A stretch of DNA of 64,000 nucleotides, from NCBI RefSeq assembly GCF_000939975.1, contig NZ_LK391969.1, positions 962,693-1,026,692 of the forward strand, written 5' to 3'. This stretch comes from Pseudomonas saudimassiliensis. Its GTDB lineage: Bacteria; Pseudomonadota; Gammaproteobacteria; Pseudomonadales; Pseudomonadaceae. Under the pieces are notes generated by a model, which did no database searches, was not told the origin of the DNA, and saw nothing but the letters and a program-made list of their open reading frames with translations. Positions within the stretch are counted from its first letter, which is position 1; every line of letters begins with the position of its first letter. This document shows positions 1 through 8,632 of this stretch, in pieces. A program made the position numbers and the translations under genes.

Positions 1-998
1 ACCAGCCCGCGGGCGATTTCGCGGCCATCCAGGCCGGCGCAGACCACCATCTCGCCGCGGCGGAAGTTGCCTTCCACTGCCTTGACCCCTACCGGCAGCA
101 GACTGGAATGACCACTGCTCAACGCCTTGACCGCGCCATCGTCGATCACCAGCCGGCCGCGGGTCTGCAAATGCCCTGCCAGCCACTGCTTGCGCGCAGC
201 CAGCATGCCCTTTTCCGGCAGCAGCAAGGTGCCCAACTGCTCACCCGCCTTCAACCGGTCAATCACCTGCTGGATGCGGCCACCGACGATGATGGTGCTG
301 GCGCCCGAGCGGGCCGCCAGACGCGCCGCGCGCAGCTTGGTCTGCATGCCGCCGCGACCCAAGGCACCAGCACTGCCGCCGGCCATGGCGTCCAGCTTGG
401 GATCATCCGCCATCGCCTGGGAAATCAGCTCGGCCTCCGGATTGCCCCGCGGGTCGGCGGTGTACAGCCCGTCCCGGTCGGTGAGGATCACCAGCAGATC
501 CGCCTCGACCAGGTTGGCCACCAGCGCCCCCAGGGTATCGTTGTCACCAAAACGGATCTCGTCGGTGACGACGGTATCGTTTTCGTTGATGACTGGAATC
601 ACGCCCAGATCCAGCAGACTGCGCAGGGTGCTGCGGGCGTTCAGATAGCGCTTGCGGTCGGACAGGTCATCATGGGTCAGCAACACCTGGGCCGTGGTCA
701 ACCCAAACTCCTCAAAACTGCTCTCCCACGCCTGCACCAGGTCCATCTGCCCCACGGCTGCAGCAGCCTGCAACTGATGAATGCTCTTGGGACGCTCGCT
801 CCAACCCAACCGAGTCATCCCCGCCGCCACCGCCCCGGAGGACACCAGCACCACGTCCACGCCGCTTTCGCGCAGGGCCACCATCTGCTGCACCCACACG
901 GCCATGGCCCCGCGGTCCAGACCACGGCCATCGCCCGTCAGCAGCGCACTGCCAATCTTGATTACCCACCGCCGGGCGGCAGTCACCTTGTCACGCAT
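1..998 (-). CDS. proB: Glutamate 5-kinase, C-terminal end beyond window
   Basis: ProB phosphorylates L-glutamate with ATP, the first step of proline synthesis in the cytoplasm. About 332 codons are visible, starting at ATG 998 ([10 protein letters not shown]); the family is usually about 370 residues, so the 3' end is cut by the window edge. Seen: the kinase start VIKIGSALL (residues 12-20), [12 protein letters not shown], the NENDTV loop and GRGGMQTK. These are followed by the start of a PUA domain ([11 protein letters not shown] onward) that ends at position 1. The gene lies 16 nt downstream of obgE on the same strand, the usual Pseudomonas obg-proB pair. No strong ribosome binding site is visible, so translation may depend on coupling to obgE. 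Confidence 0.95.
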   Translation of the reverse strand, partial: MRDKVTAARRWVIKIGSALLTGDGRGLDRGAMAVWVQQMVALRESGVDVVLVSSGAVAAGMTRLGWSERPKSIHQLQAAAAVGQMDLVQAWESSFEEFGLTTAQVLLTHDDLSDRKRYLNARSTLRSLLDLGVIPVINENDTVVTDEIRFGDNDTLGALVANLVEADLLVILTDRDGLYTADPRGNPEAELISQAMADDPKLDAMAGGSAGALGRGGMQTKLRAARLAARSGASTIIVGGRIQQVIDRLKAGEQLGTLLLPEKGMLAARKQWLAGHLQTRGRLVIDDGAVKALSSGHSSLLPVGVKAVEGNFRRGEMVVCAGLDGREIARGL

Positions 999-1014
999 GC
1001 AATATCAGCTCCGC

Positions 1015-2268
<1,254 letters not shown>

Positions 2269-2282
2269 CTAAGCTACAAACA

Positions 2283-2312
2283 AAAAAGCCCCGTCGCAAG
2301 ACAGGGCTTTTT
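2283..2312 (-). terminator. Rho-independent terminator after rpmA
   Basis: Hairpin with arms AAAAAGCCCCGTC and GACAGGGCTTTTT (one mismatch) around a GCAA tetraloop, giving a U-rich end on both strands. It lies between rpmA and obgE, so it should attenuate read-through from the ribosomal genes into obgE. Confidence 0.85.
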
Positions 2313-2327
2313 GAAACCGGGAAGCTA

Positions 2328-2585
2328 TCAGCCGGCTACGACACTGACGTAGCGACGACCGAACTCACCCTTGACTTCAAACTTGATCACGCCGTCAGCC
2401 TTGGCGAACAGAGTGTGATCCTTGCCCATACCAACGTTCTTGCCGGCATGGAACTCGGTGCCGCGCTGGCGAACGATGATGTTGCCGGCAGTAGCCTGCT
2501 GGCCACCGTACAGTTTCACACCAAGTCGTTTGGCTTCTGAATCGCGACCGTTACGTGTGGAACCGCCTGCTTTTTTGTGTGCCAT
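2328..2585 (-). CDS. rpmA: 50S ribosomal protein L27
   Basis: L27 is a 50S subunit protein whose N-terminus reaches the peptidyl-transferase centre. It has 85 residues, full length for proteobacteria. The start [17 protein letters not shown] is the canonical N-terminus, with no Firmicutes-type cleaved extension. The signature [15 protein letters not shown] is present. It is 21 nt downstream of rplU, the universal L21-L27 pair, and is followed by a strong terminator. Confidence 0.99.
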   Translation of the reverse strand: MAHKKAGGSTRNGRDSEAKRLGVKLYGGQQATAGNIIVRQRGTEFHAGKNVGMGKDHTLFAKADGVIKFEVKGEFGRRYVSVVAG

Positions 2586-2606
2586 GAGTTTCTATCTCCT
2601 CAATGC

Positions 2607-2918
2607 TTAGGCAGAGATGCCGGTGATTTTGATTTCGGTGTACCACTGACGGTGGCCCTGACGCTTCATGTGGTGCTTGCGGCGACGGAACTTGATGATG
2701 CGAACCTTGTCACCACGACCATGGGCGCTGACTTCTGCAGTCACCTTGGCGCCATCAACCACCGGCGCACCGATGGTGACGTCATCACCGTTACCGATCA
2801 GCAGCACGCGATCGAACTCGATGGTGGAGCCGGTTTCGGCTTCCAGCTTCTCTACTCTCAGGAACTCGCCTTCGGCGACCTTGTACTGCTTGCCACCAGT
2901 AACAATAACTGCGTACAT
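2607..2918 (-). CDS. rplU: 50S ribosomal protein L21
   Basis: L21 binds 23S rRNA domain I. I chose ATG 2918 ([14 protein letters not shown]), giving 103 residues, because it has a GGAGA ribosome binding site 7 nt upstream and matches the standard L21 N-terminus. A longer frame to 2999 adds 27 residues with no family resemblance. The C-terminal [20 protein letters not shown] is the L21 signature. It is first in the rplU-rpmA operon, with a promoter about 145 nt upstream and divergent from ispB. Confidence 0.98.
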   Translation of the reverse strand: MYAVIVTGGKQYKVAEGEFLRVEKLEAETGSTIEFDRVLLIGNGDDVTIGAPVVDGAKVTAEVSAHGRGDKVRIIKFRRRKHHMKRQGHRQWYTEIKITGISA

Positions 2919-3061
2919 GTTGCTTTCTCCGTAATCCTGCTCACCCGGCGCTTGGGAATAATGGTTAGTGGCCGGCATGGCTGCAAGTGAACCCGCCAAT
3001 CGGGCCCGAGCTTGCCATTGTCAAAACAGGGATGCTGTAAATCGGGTTTTCAGGGGCGGGG

Positions 3062-3090
3062 ATTCTACCGACTTATCCAACACAACGCAA
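3062..3090 (-). promoter_or_regulatory. Predicted sigma70 promoter for rplU-rpmA
   Basis: Minus strand -35 TTGCGT (3085-3090), a 17-nt spacer and -10 TAGAAT (3062-3067). Transcription would start near 3055 and give a leader of about 137 nt before rplU. A leader of that length could carry regulatory structure, but I did not resolve one. Confidence 0.6.
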
Positions 3091-3143
3091 TGGAGCGACC
3101 TCGCTTAATGCACCGGTTTGGGCGCTGCGTCCCATGCGGTTCC

Positions 3144-3172
3144 TTGACAGCACGCAAGCCGCCGCCTAGCAT
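3144..3172 (+). promoter_or_regulatory. Predicted sigma70 promoter for ispB
   Basis: Perfect -35 TTGACA (3144-3149), a 17-nt spacer and -10 TAGCAT (3167-3172), placing the start near 3179 and the ispB ATG about 25 nt downstream. It diverges from the rplU promoter; the two -35 boxes are about 54 bp apart. Confidence 0.75.
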
Positions 3173-3203
3173 GCCGCGCAACCCTTCTGAAAGCGTGCTG
3201 TAG

Positions 3204-4172
3204 ATGACGACCCTGCCCTTTTATACTGCGGTCACTGATGACTTCGAAGCTGTAAACCAGTTGATCATGCGTCAACTGCATTCGCGCGTCCCGCTCGTGG
3301 AGAAAATCGGCAGCTACATCATCAGCGCCGGCGGCAAGCGCTTGCGCCCCCTGGTGGTCCTGCTCGCCGCCCGCGCCTGCGGCCTGACGGACGAGCGGCC
3401 GCACACCCTGGCCGCCATCATCGAATTCATGCACACCTCCACCCTGTTGCACGACGATGTGGTCGACACCTCCGACCTGCGCCGCGGCCGCTCCACCGCC
3501 AACGCCCTGTGGGGCAATGCCGCCAGCGTGCTGGTGGGCGACTTTCTGTACTCGCGCTCCTTCGAGATGATGGTCGAGCTCAACGACATGCGCATCATGC
3601 AGGTACTGGCCGGCGCGACCAACGTGATTGCCGAGGGCGAAGTGCTGCAGTTGTCCAAGGTGCGCGACGCCAATACGGACGAAGCCACCTATATGGAGGT
3701 CATCCGCAGCAAGACCGCCATGCTGTTCGAAGCCTCCACCCACACCGCCGCCATCCTTGCCGGCGCCCCCGCTGAACAGGCCGAAGTGCTGCGCCGCTAT
3801 GGGGATGCTTTGGGTATCGCCTTCCAGTTGGTCGACGACCTGCTGGACTACAACGGTGATGCCGAAGCCATGGGTAAGAATGTTGGTGACGATCTGGCCG
3901 AAGGCAAGCCGACCCTGCCACTGATCTACACCATGCGCGAAGGCACGCCGGAACAGGCCAGCCTGGTGCGCAAGGCGATCCAGAAGGGCGGCACCGATGA
4001 TATCGCCGTCATCAGCGAAGCCGTGGAAGCCAGCGGCGCCCTCGACTACACCGCCAACCTGGCGCGCCAGCATGCGGACGAGGCAATCAGCCTGCTGCAG
4101 ACCCTGCCGCCATCGATCTACCGGGATGCGCTGGAGCAGTTGGCGCGGTTTGCGGTAGATCGTTCGTTCTGA
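3204..4172 (+). CDS. ispB: All-trans-polyprenyl (octaprenyl) diphosphate synthase
   Basis: Condenses isopentenyl diphosphate onto farnesyl diphosphate to make the side chain of ubiquinone. It has 322 residues. The trans-prenyltransferase motifs are all present: GGKRLRP at 43-49, first aspartate-rich motif DDVVD at 84-88 followed by RRGR, and second motif DDLLD at 211-215. The chain-length product (C40 or C45) cannot be read from the sequence. It is divergent from rplU-rpmA, as in other Pseudomonas, and has its own promoter. The ribosome binding site before ATG 3204 is weak. Confidence 0.95.
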   Translation: MTTLPFYTAVTDDFEAVNQLIMRQLHSRVPLVEKIGSYIISAGGKRLRPLVVLLAARACGLTDERPHTLAAIIEFMHTSTLLHDDVVDTSDLRRGRSTANALWGNAASVLVGDFLYSRSFEMMVELNDMRIMQVLAGATNVIAEGEVLQLSKVRDANTDEATYMEVIRSKTAMLFEASTHTAAILAGAPAEQAEVLRRYGDALGIAFQLVDDLLDYNGDAEAMGKNVGDDLAEGKPTLPLIYTMREGTPEQASLVRKAIQKGGTDDIAVISEAVEASGALDYTANLARQHADEAISLLQTLPPSIYRDALEQLARFAVDRSF

Positions 4173-4196
4173 GTTAGCCACCTCCCCCTCTCCCCC

Positions 4197-4225
4197 ACCC
4201 CCTCTCCCGCAAGCGGAGAGGGGTG
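4197..4225. repeat. C-rich/G-rich inverted repeat, dispersed-type
   Basis: Arms CCCCTCTCC (4199-4207) and GGAGAGGGG (4215-4223) enclose a 7-nt loop, preceded by further CCCCTCTCCCCC tracts. This resembles the CCCTCTCC / GGAGAGGG intergenic repeats common in GC-rich gammaproteobacteria. It sits between the convergent genes ispB and fklB and could act as a terminator for either. Confidence 0.6.
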
Positions 4226-4296
4226 ACTGAGCTGCACATCCGCATGACTTGAACGCTTGGTCAGAAACTACCATTCCTTGCAGCATGCGCGACCAA

Positions 4297-4412
4297 GCCC
4301 CCTCTCCCCTTGCGGGGGCGAAAGCGGAATAAGCGAAGCACTGCTTCGCCCGCTTGAGCGCCCTGAGCTCTGCGAAGGGCCGGGGCGCGAAGCGGGGTTG
4401 GGGAGAGATACC
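4297..4412. repeat. Second copy of intergenic CCCTCTCC-type repeat
   Basis: Begins CCCCCTCTCCCC and ends GGGGTTGGGGAGAG, so the ends are loosely inverted. Inside is a small hairpin, GCGAAGCA-CTG-CTTCGC (4333-4349). With the unit at 4197-4225 this fills most of the 256-nt gap between ispB and fklB. No coding potential is evident. Confidence 0.5.
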
Positions 4413-4428
4413 CGCCCCGCTAACTTCC

Positions 4429-5043
4429 TTACAGAACCTTGATCAACTCGATATCGAAGATCAGCGTGCTGTGCGGCGGGATGCTGCCGGCGGCGCGTTC
4501 GCCGTAGGCCAGCTTGGAGGGGATGTACAGGCGCCACTTGGCCCCTTCCTGCATCAGCTGCAGTGCTTCGGTCCAACCGGCAATCACGCCACCGACCGGA
4601 AACTCGGCAGGCTGGCCGCGCTTGTAGGAGCTGTCGAACACCTCACCGCTGATCAGGGTACCTTCGTAATGGGTACGCACGGTGGAGCTGGCGGTCGGCG
4701 TGGCGCCATTGCCGGTTTCGATCACTTCATACTGCAGGCCCGACGGCAGGGTCACTACCCCATCGCGCTCGGCATTGCGCTCGAGAAACTCCAGACCTGC
4801 CTTGCCAGCGGCCCGGGCGGACTCTTCGGCCAGCGCCTGCATCTTGCTCTGCAGGGTCTGGAAGGCGCCCTGCATGGCCGCCTCGTCGATCGGGCTGGGC
4901 TGCTGGGTATAAGCATCACGCAGGCCGTTCATGACCAGCTCGATAGCCAGATCGGGGATGTTGCTCGACAGCAGCTGGTCGCCCATCTGACGGCCGATGC
5001 CGTAGCTGACCCGCTGTTCGTCGGTTTCGAAAGTATTGCTCAT
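4429..5043 (-). CDS. fklB: FKBP-type peptidyl-prolyl cis-trans isomerase, FklB-like
   Basis: Catalyses proline cis-trans isomerisation in protein folding. From ATG 5043 (MSNTFETDEQRVSYGIG) it has 204 residues. An N-terminal helical dimerisation region of about 105 residues is followed by an FKBP domain with VRTHYEGTLISGEVFDSS, VIAGWTEALQLM and the C-terminal LIFDIELIKVL. The upstream ATG at 5085 adds 14 residues unlike the family, so I rejected it. There is no signal peptide, so the protein is probably cytoplasmic, like E. coli FklB rather than FkpA. It is transcribed towards ispB. Confidence 0.93.
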   Translation of the reverse strand: MSNTFETDEQRVSYGIGRQMGDQLLSSNIPDLAIELVMNGLRDAYTQQPSPIDEAAMQGAFQTLQSKMQALAEESARAAGKAGLEFLERNAERDGVVTLPSGLQYEVIETGNGATPTASSTVRTHYEGTLISGEVFDSSYKRGQPAEFPVGGVIAGWTEALQLMQEGAKWRLYIPSKLAYGERAAGSIPPHSTLIFDIELIKVL

Positions 5044-5209
5044 GACGGCTCTCCGGAAAAATGACCGTAAAGCCTGACACAACAACGCTAAAAATTCACC
5101 CTCGCCGCGGCACTGACGGATAAATGCCCTGCCCGCCGGTGCTGCGCCAGCGGCATGAATAGGCTAAAATGCCGCCCTTTTCGCCCCCACCCCAACCCCG
5201 AGACCCGTC

Positions 5210-6502
5210 ATGCTGGATAAACTGTTCCAACTCAAAGCCCATGGCACCAATGTGCGCACCGAGATCATTGCCGGTGTTACCACCTTCCTGACCATGGCCT
5301 ACATCGTCTTCGTCAACCCGATGATGATGGCGGACGCAGGCATTGATCCCGGCGCGGCTTTCGTCGCCACCTGCGTTGCCGCCGCGATCGGCTCGCTGAT
5401 CATGGGCCTCTGGGCCAACTACCCGATCGCCCTGGCGCCCGGCATGGGGCTGAACGCCTTCTTCGCCTATACCGTGGTCGGTTCCATGGGCTACAGCTGG
5501 CAGGTGGCCCTGGGTGCCGTGTTCATCTCCGGCTTCCTGTTCTTCATATTGAGCATCTTCAAGATCCGCGAGTGGGTGATCAACAGCATTCCGCTGCCCC
5601 TGCGCTCGGCCATCGCCGCCGGCATCGGCCTGTTCCTGGCGCTGATTGCCCTGAAGAGCTCCGGTATCGTGGTGGATAACCCCGCCACCCTGGTCGGCCT
5701 CGGTGATATGACCCAGGCCGGCCCGCTGCTGGCGGCCCTGGGTTTTGCCATCATCGTCGCCTTGGCCTATCGCCAGGTTACCGGTGCGGTAATGATCGGC
5801 ATCCTGATCGTTACCCTTATCAGCCTGGCGCTGGGCCTGACCAGCACTGACGGCTTTGTTTCCGCCCCGCCCAGCCTGGCCCCGACCCTGCTGCAACTGG
5901 ATCTTGCGGGCGCCCTGGAAGTTGGCCTGATCAGCGTGATCTTTGCCTTCCTGTTCGTCGATCTGTTCGACACCTCCGGCACCCTGATCGGCGTCGCGCA
6001 GAAGGCCGGGCTGGTGGAAAAGGACGGCAAGCTGCCGCGCCTGGGCCGCGCCCTGATGGCCGACAGCACCGCCACCATGGCCGGCTCGCTGCTGGGCACC
6101 TCAACCACCACCAGCTATGTGGAATCCACCGCTGGCACCGCCGCGGGCGGCCGTACCGGCCTGACCGCGTGCGTGGTTGCTGCGCTGTTTCTGCTGAGCC
6201 TGTTCTTTTCCCCGCTGGCAGGGGCCGTCCCTGCGTTTGCTACCGCGCCGGCGCTGTTCTTCGTTGCCGTACTGATGACCAGCGGCTTGGTACAGGTCGA
6301 CTGGGAAGACCTGACCGAAGCCGCCCCGGTGGTAGTCACCGCCCTCGTCATGCCGCTGACCTTCTCCATTGCCAACGGCATCGCCCTGGGTTTCATTTCC
6401 TGGACCCTCATCAAGCTGCTGGCCGGCCGCTGGCGTGAGCTGAATCCCAGCCTTTATGTGCTGTCGGGGCTGTTCATCATCAAGCTCGGATTCTTCAGCT
6501 GA
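5210..6502 (+). CDS. NCS2-family (AzgA-like) purine permease
   Basis: Inner-membrane permease of 430 residues with about 12 hydrophobic segments. The start [22 protein letters not shown] and the motif [16 protein letters not shown] are characteristic of the AzgA branch (guanine/hypoxanthine or adenine permeases such as GhxP, GhxQ and AdeP). The exact base transported cannot be told from the sequence. Its stop overlaps the start of trmA (TGATG). The two may be co-transcribed, which would pair purine uptake with a tRNA methyltransferase of no obvious functional link. Confidence 0.88.
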   Translation: MLDKLFQLKAHGTNVRTEIIAGVTTFLTMAYIVFVNPMMMADAGIDPGAAFVATCVAAAIGSLIMGLWANYPIALAPGMGLNAFFAYTVVGSMGYSWQVALGAVFISGFLFFILSIFKIREWVINSIPLPLRSAIAAGIGLFLALIALKSSGIVVDNPATLVGLGDMTQAGPLLAALGFAIIVALAYRQVTGAVMIGILIVTLISLALGLTSTDGFVSAPPSLAPTLLQLDLAGALEVGLISVIFAFLFVDLFDTSGTLIGVAQKAGLVEKDGKLPRLGRALMADSTATMAGSLLGTSTTTSYVESTAGTAAGGRTGLTACVVAALFLLSLFFSPLAGAVPAFATAPALFFVAVLMTSGLVQVDWEDLTEAAPVVVTALVMPLTFSIANGIALGFISWTLIKLLAGRWRELNPSLYVLSGLFIIKLGFFS

Positions 6503-7587
6503 TGGGTACAGCATTCAACCCCACCGGCTACGAGCAGCAGCTTGAGGAAAAGCGTCAGCGCCTGATAGCGCTGCTGCAACCCTTTGCTGCGCCGGAGCCG
6601 GAGGTGTTCGCCTCGCCACGGGAGCATTTCCGCCTGCGCGCCGAGTTTCGCCTGTGGTACGAGCAGGGCCAACCCCATTACGCCATGTTCGAGCCGGGGG
6701 ACAACCGTCGGCCGATCCTGATCGAGCAACTGCCCATTGCCAGCAAACGCATCAATGAACTGATGATGCCGCTGCTGGAAGCGTGCAAGGCCGATCCGGT
6801 GCTGGGCCGCAAGCTGTTCCAGATCGAGTTTCTTACCACCCTGTCCGGCGAGGCGCTGGTTACCTTGTGCTATCACCGCCCGATTGATGAAGACTGGGAC
6901 GTGGCGGCGACCGTGCTAGCCGAGCAATTGGGCATCCTGCTGATCGGCCGCAGCCGCGGGCGCAAACGTGTACTGCAGCGCGACCACGTACTGGAAGCGC
7001 TGACGGTCGCTGGCCGCACCTGGCACTACCAGCAGGCGGAGGGCGGCTTCACCCAGCCCAACGGGCAGGTGAACCAGCATATGCTGGCCTGGGCGCTGGA
7101 CGCCGCTGGGGACAATAGCCGGGACCTGCTGGAGCTGTACTGCGGCAACGGCAACTTCACCCTGCCATTGTCGACGCGCTTTCGGCGGGTGCTGGCTACC
7201 GAACTGTCCAAGAGTTCGGTACGTTCGGCGCTGGAGAACATCGCCCTGAACCAGGTCGACAATGTCACCCTGGTGCGGCTGGCCAGCGAGGAGGTGACCC
7301 AGGCGCTGACCGGCGTGCGCGAGTTCCGCCGTTTACAGGGCGTGGATCTGAGCGGCTACGACTTCGGCACCGTCTTCGTCGATCCGCCCCGCGCGGGGCT
7401 GGACCCCGCCACCCTGGAGCTGGTCAAGGGCTACGATCGCATCCTGTATATCTCCTGCAATCCCCACACCCTGGCCGCCAACCTGGACGAGCTGCACGGC
7501 ACCCATCGTATTGTCCGTTGCGCGCTGTTCGACCAGTTCCCCTACAGCCATCACATGGAATCGGGCGTGCTGCTGGAGCGGCGCTGA
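6502..7587 (+). CDS. trmA: tRNA (uracil-54-C5)-methyltransferase
   Basis: Makes ribothymidine at position 54 of the T-loop of tRNAs using S-adenosylmethionine. It has 361 residues, close to E. coli TrmA (366). Seen: the SAM-binding motif [15 protein letters not shown] (209-223), VDPPRAGLD (293-301), the nucleophilic cysteine in ISCNP (Cys319) and the general-base glutamate in [10 protein letters not shown] (Glu353). There is no N-terminal TRAM domain or iron-sulfur cysteines, which separates it from RlmC/RlmD. It overlaps the permease stop codon by one base. Confidence 0.95.
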   Translation: MGTAFNPTGYEQQLEEKRQRLIALLQPFAAPEPEVFASPREHFRLRAEFRLWYEQGQPHYAMFEPGDNRRPILIEQLPIASKRINELMMPLLEACKADPVLGRKLFQIEFLTTLSGEALVTLCYHRPIDEDWDVAATVLAEQLGILLIGRSRGRKRVLQRDHVLEALTVAGRTWHYQQAEGGFTQPNGQVNQHMLAWALDAAGDNSRDLLELYCGNGNFTLPLSTRFRRVLATELSKSSVRSALENIALNQVDNVTLVRLASEEVTQALTGVREFRRLQGVDLSGYDFGTVFVDPPRAGLDPATLELVKGYDRILYISCNPHTLAANLDELHGTHRIVRCALFDQFPYSHHMESGVLLERR

Positions 7588-7793
7588 TCGGCGGCCGCTG
7601 ACCCAGGACGCGCATCCACAGCTTGCCTGACCCTTCCCCAGGGTCGCGCAAGCGTGACGCCCCTCGCAGTTTCAGCCCCTGGTGTCACCGCGCTGCGCGG
7701 CATGCGGTACACTTTTCGCCGCCGGACATTCCGGCGTTTCCATTCAACGGGCAGACCCAGGCAGTAGCCCCTTTCCCCAGGGAGGACTACGCC

Positions 7794-8309
7794 ATGCGTT
7801 GTCGTGGATTTACCTTGATCGAACTCATGGTGGCGGTGGCCATTCTCGCCATCCTGCTGGCGATCGGACTGCCGGCCTTTGGCGGCCTGATCGATGGCCA
7901 GCGCATGGACAGCAGCGTCAACAGCCTGGTGCGCAGCATCAACCTCACCCGCACCGAAGCCACCCGCCGCAACCGCCACGTGACCATGGCCCCGTTAGCG
8001 GGCAGCTGGAGCAATGGCTGGGTGATCTTCATCGATGCCAACAACAACGGCGCGCTGGACGCGGGCGACACCCTGCTGCGCGAAGAGCTGCCGGCACGCG
8101 TGCAGCATATCCATGTCAATTCGCCCCTCGCCAGCTACCTGCGCTACAACGCCCAGGGTGAATCCGAACTGCTCAATGGTGGCTTCCAATCCGGCACCTT
8201 CTCCGTTTGCCCGCAGGAGGCTGGCGTGGAGGGGCGCAAGGTCGTCATCAACCGCATCGGCCGGGCGCGGGTGGAACGGGCGGTGATCGGTGCCGACTGC
8301 CCGGCCTGA
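7794..8309 (+). CDS. GspH/FimT-family type IV pseudopilin
   Basis: Minor pseudopilin of 171 residues. From ATG 7794, with ribosome binding site GGGAGGA 9 nt upstream, it reads MRCRG then FTLIELMVAVAILAILLAIG. This is a class III prepilin leader with cleavage after Gly5, Glu at mature position 5, and one transmembrane helix. The C-terminal domain (NNGALDAGDTLLR onward, with two cysteines near the end) fits GspH/FimT/FimU proteins. No other pilin, pilD or secretion gene lies nearby, so partners must be elsewhere. An earlier in-frame start at 7623 has no family support. Confidence 0.85.
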   Translation: MRCRGFTLIELMVAVAILAILLAIGLPAFGGLIDGQRMDSSVNSLVRSINLTRTEATRRNRHVTMAPLAGSWSNGWVIFIDANNNGALDAGDTLLREELPARVQHIHVNSPLASYLRYNAQGESELLNGGFQSGTFSVCPQEAGVEGRKVVINRIGRARVERAVIGADCPA

Positions 8310-8632
8310 ACGACATTACTGTCTCGTCACAGGGACAAAAAAACGGACCGCAATGGCAAGTTTGCCGTCGCCATCTATACTGATGGCGCTTGAACGCCAA
8401 CAACAATAACCCATGGCGCTCAGCAAGCTGAGGCGACCAGGATCCATGGCCCACGCACGCTTTACGCATGCAACAGCAGCGCGCACCGGCGCCCCATGCC
8501 GCCATGCGGCATCGAGCTATTCCCCAATGCCTCCCCCCTCCCCGATCAGACCCATCCGTACCCACGGCGCGGCACCGGTCTGCGGGCGTATAACAATCAC
8601 AAGAAAGGCTCCGGCCAACAGAGGGAAAGACG
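8310..8632. other. Intergenic region upstream of the DUF6351 gene
   Basis: 323 nt with no supported gene. Short frames here have no ribosome binding site or family resemblance. A TATACT at 8376-8381 and a TATAAC at 8589-8594 could be -10 boxes, but neither has a convincing -35 at the right distance. A GGGAAAG sequence precedes the ATG at 8633. Confidence 0.4.

Noticed and set aside
8360-8373. Possible sigma54 promoter (TGGCAAG...TTTGC)
   Set aside because: The GG and GC elements are 7 nt apart instead of 10, so the spacing is wrong.
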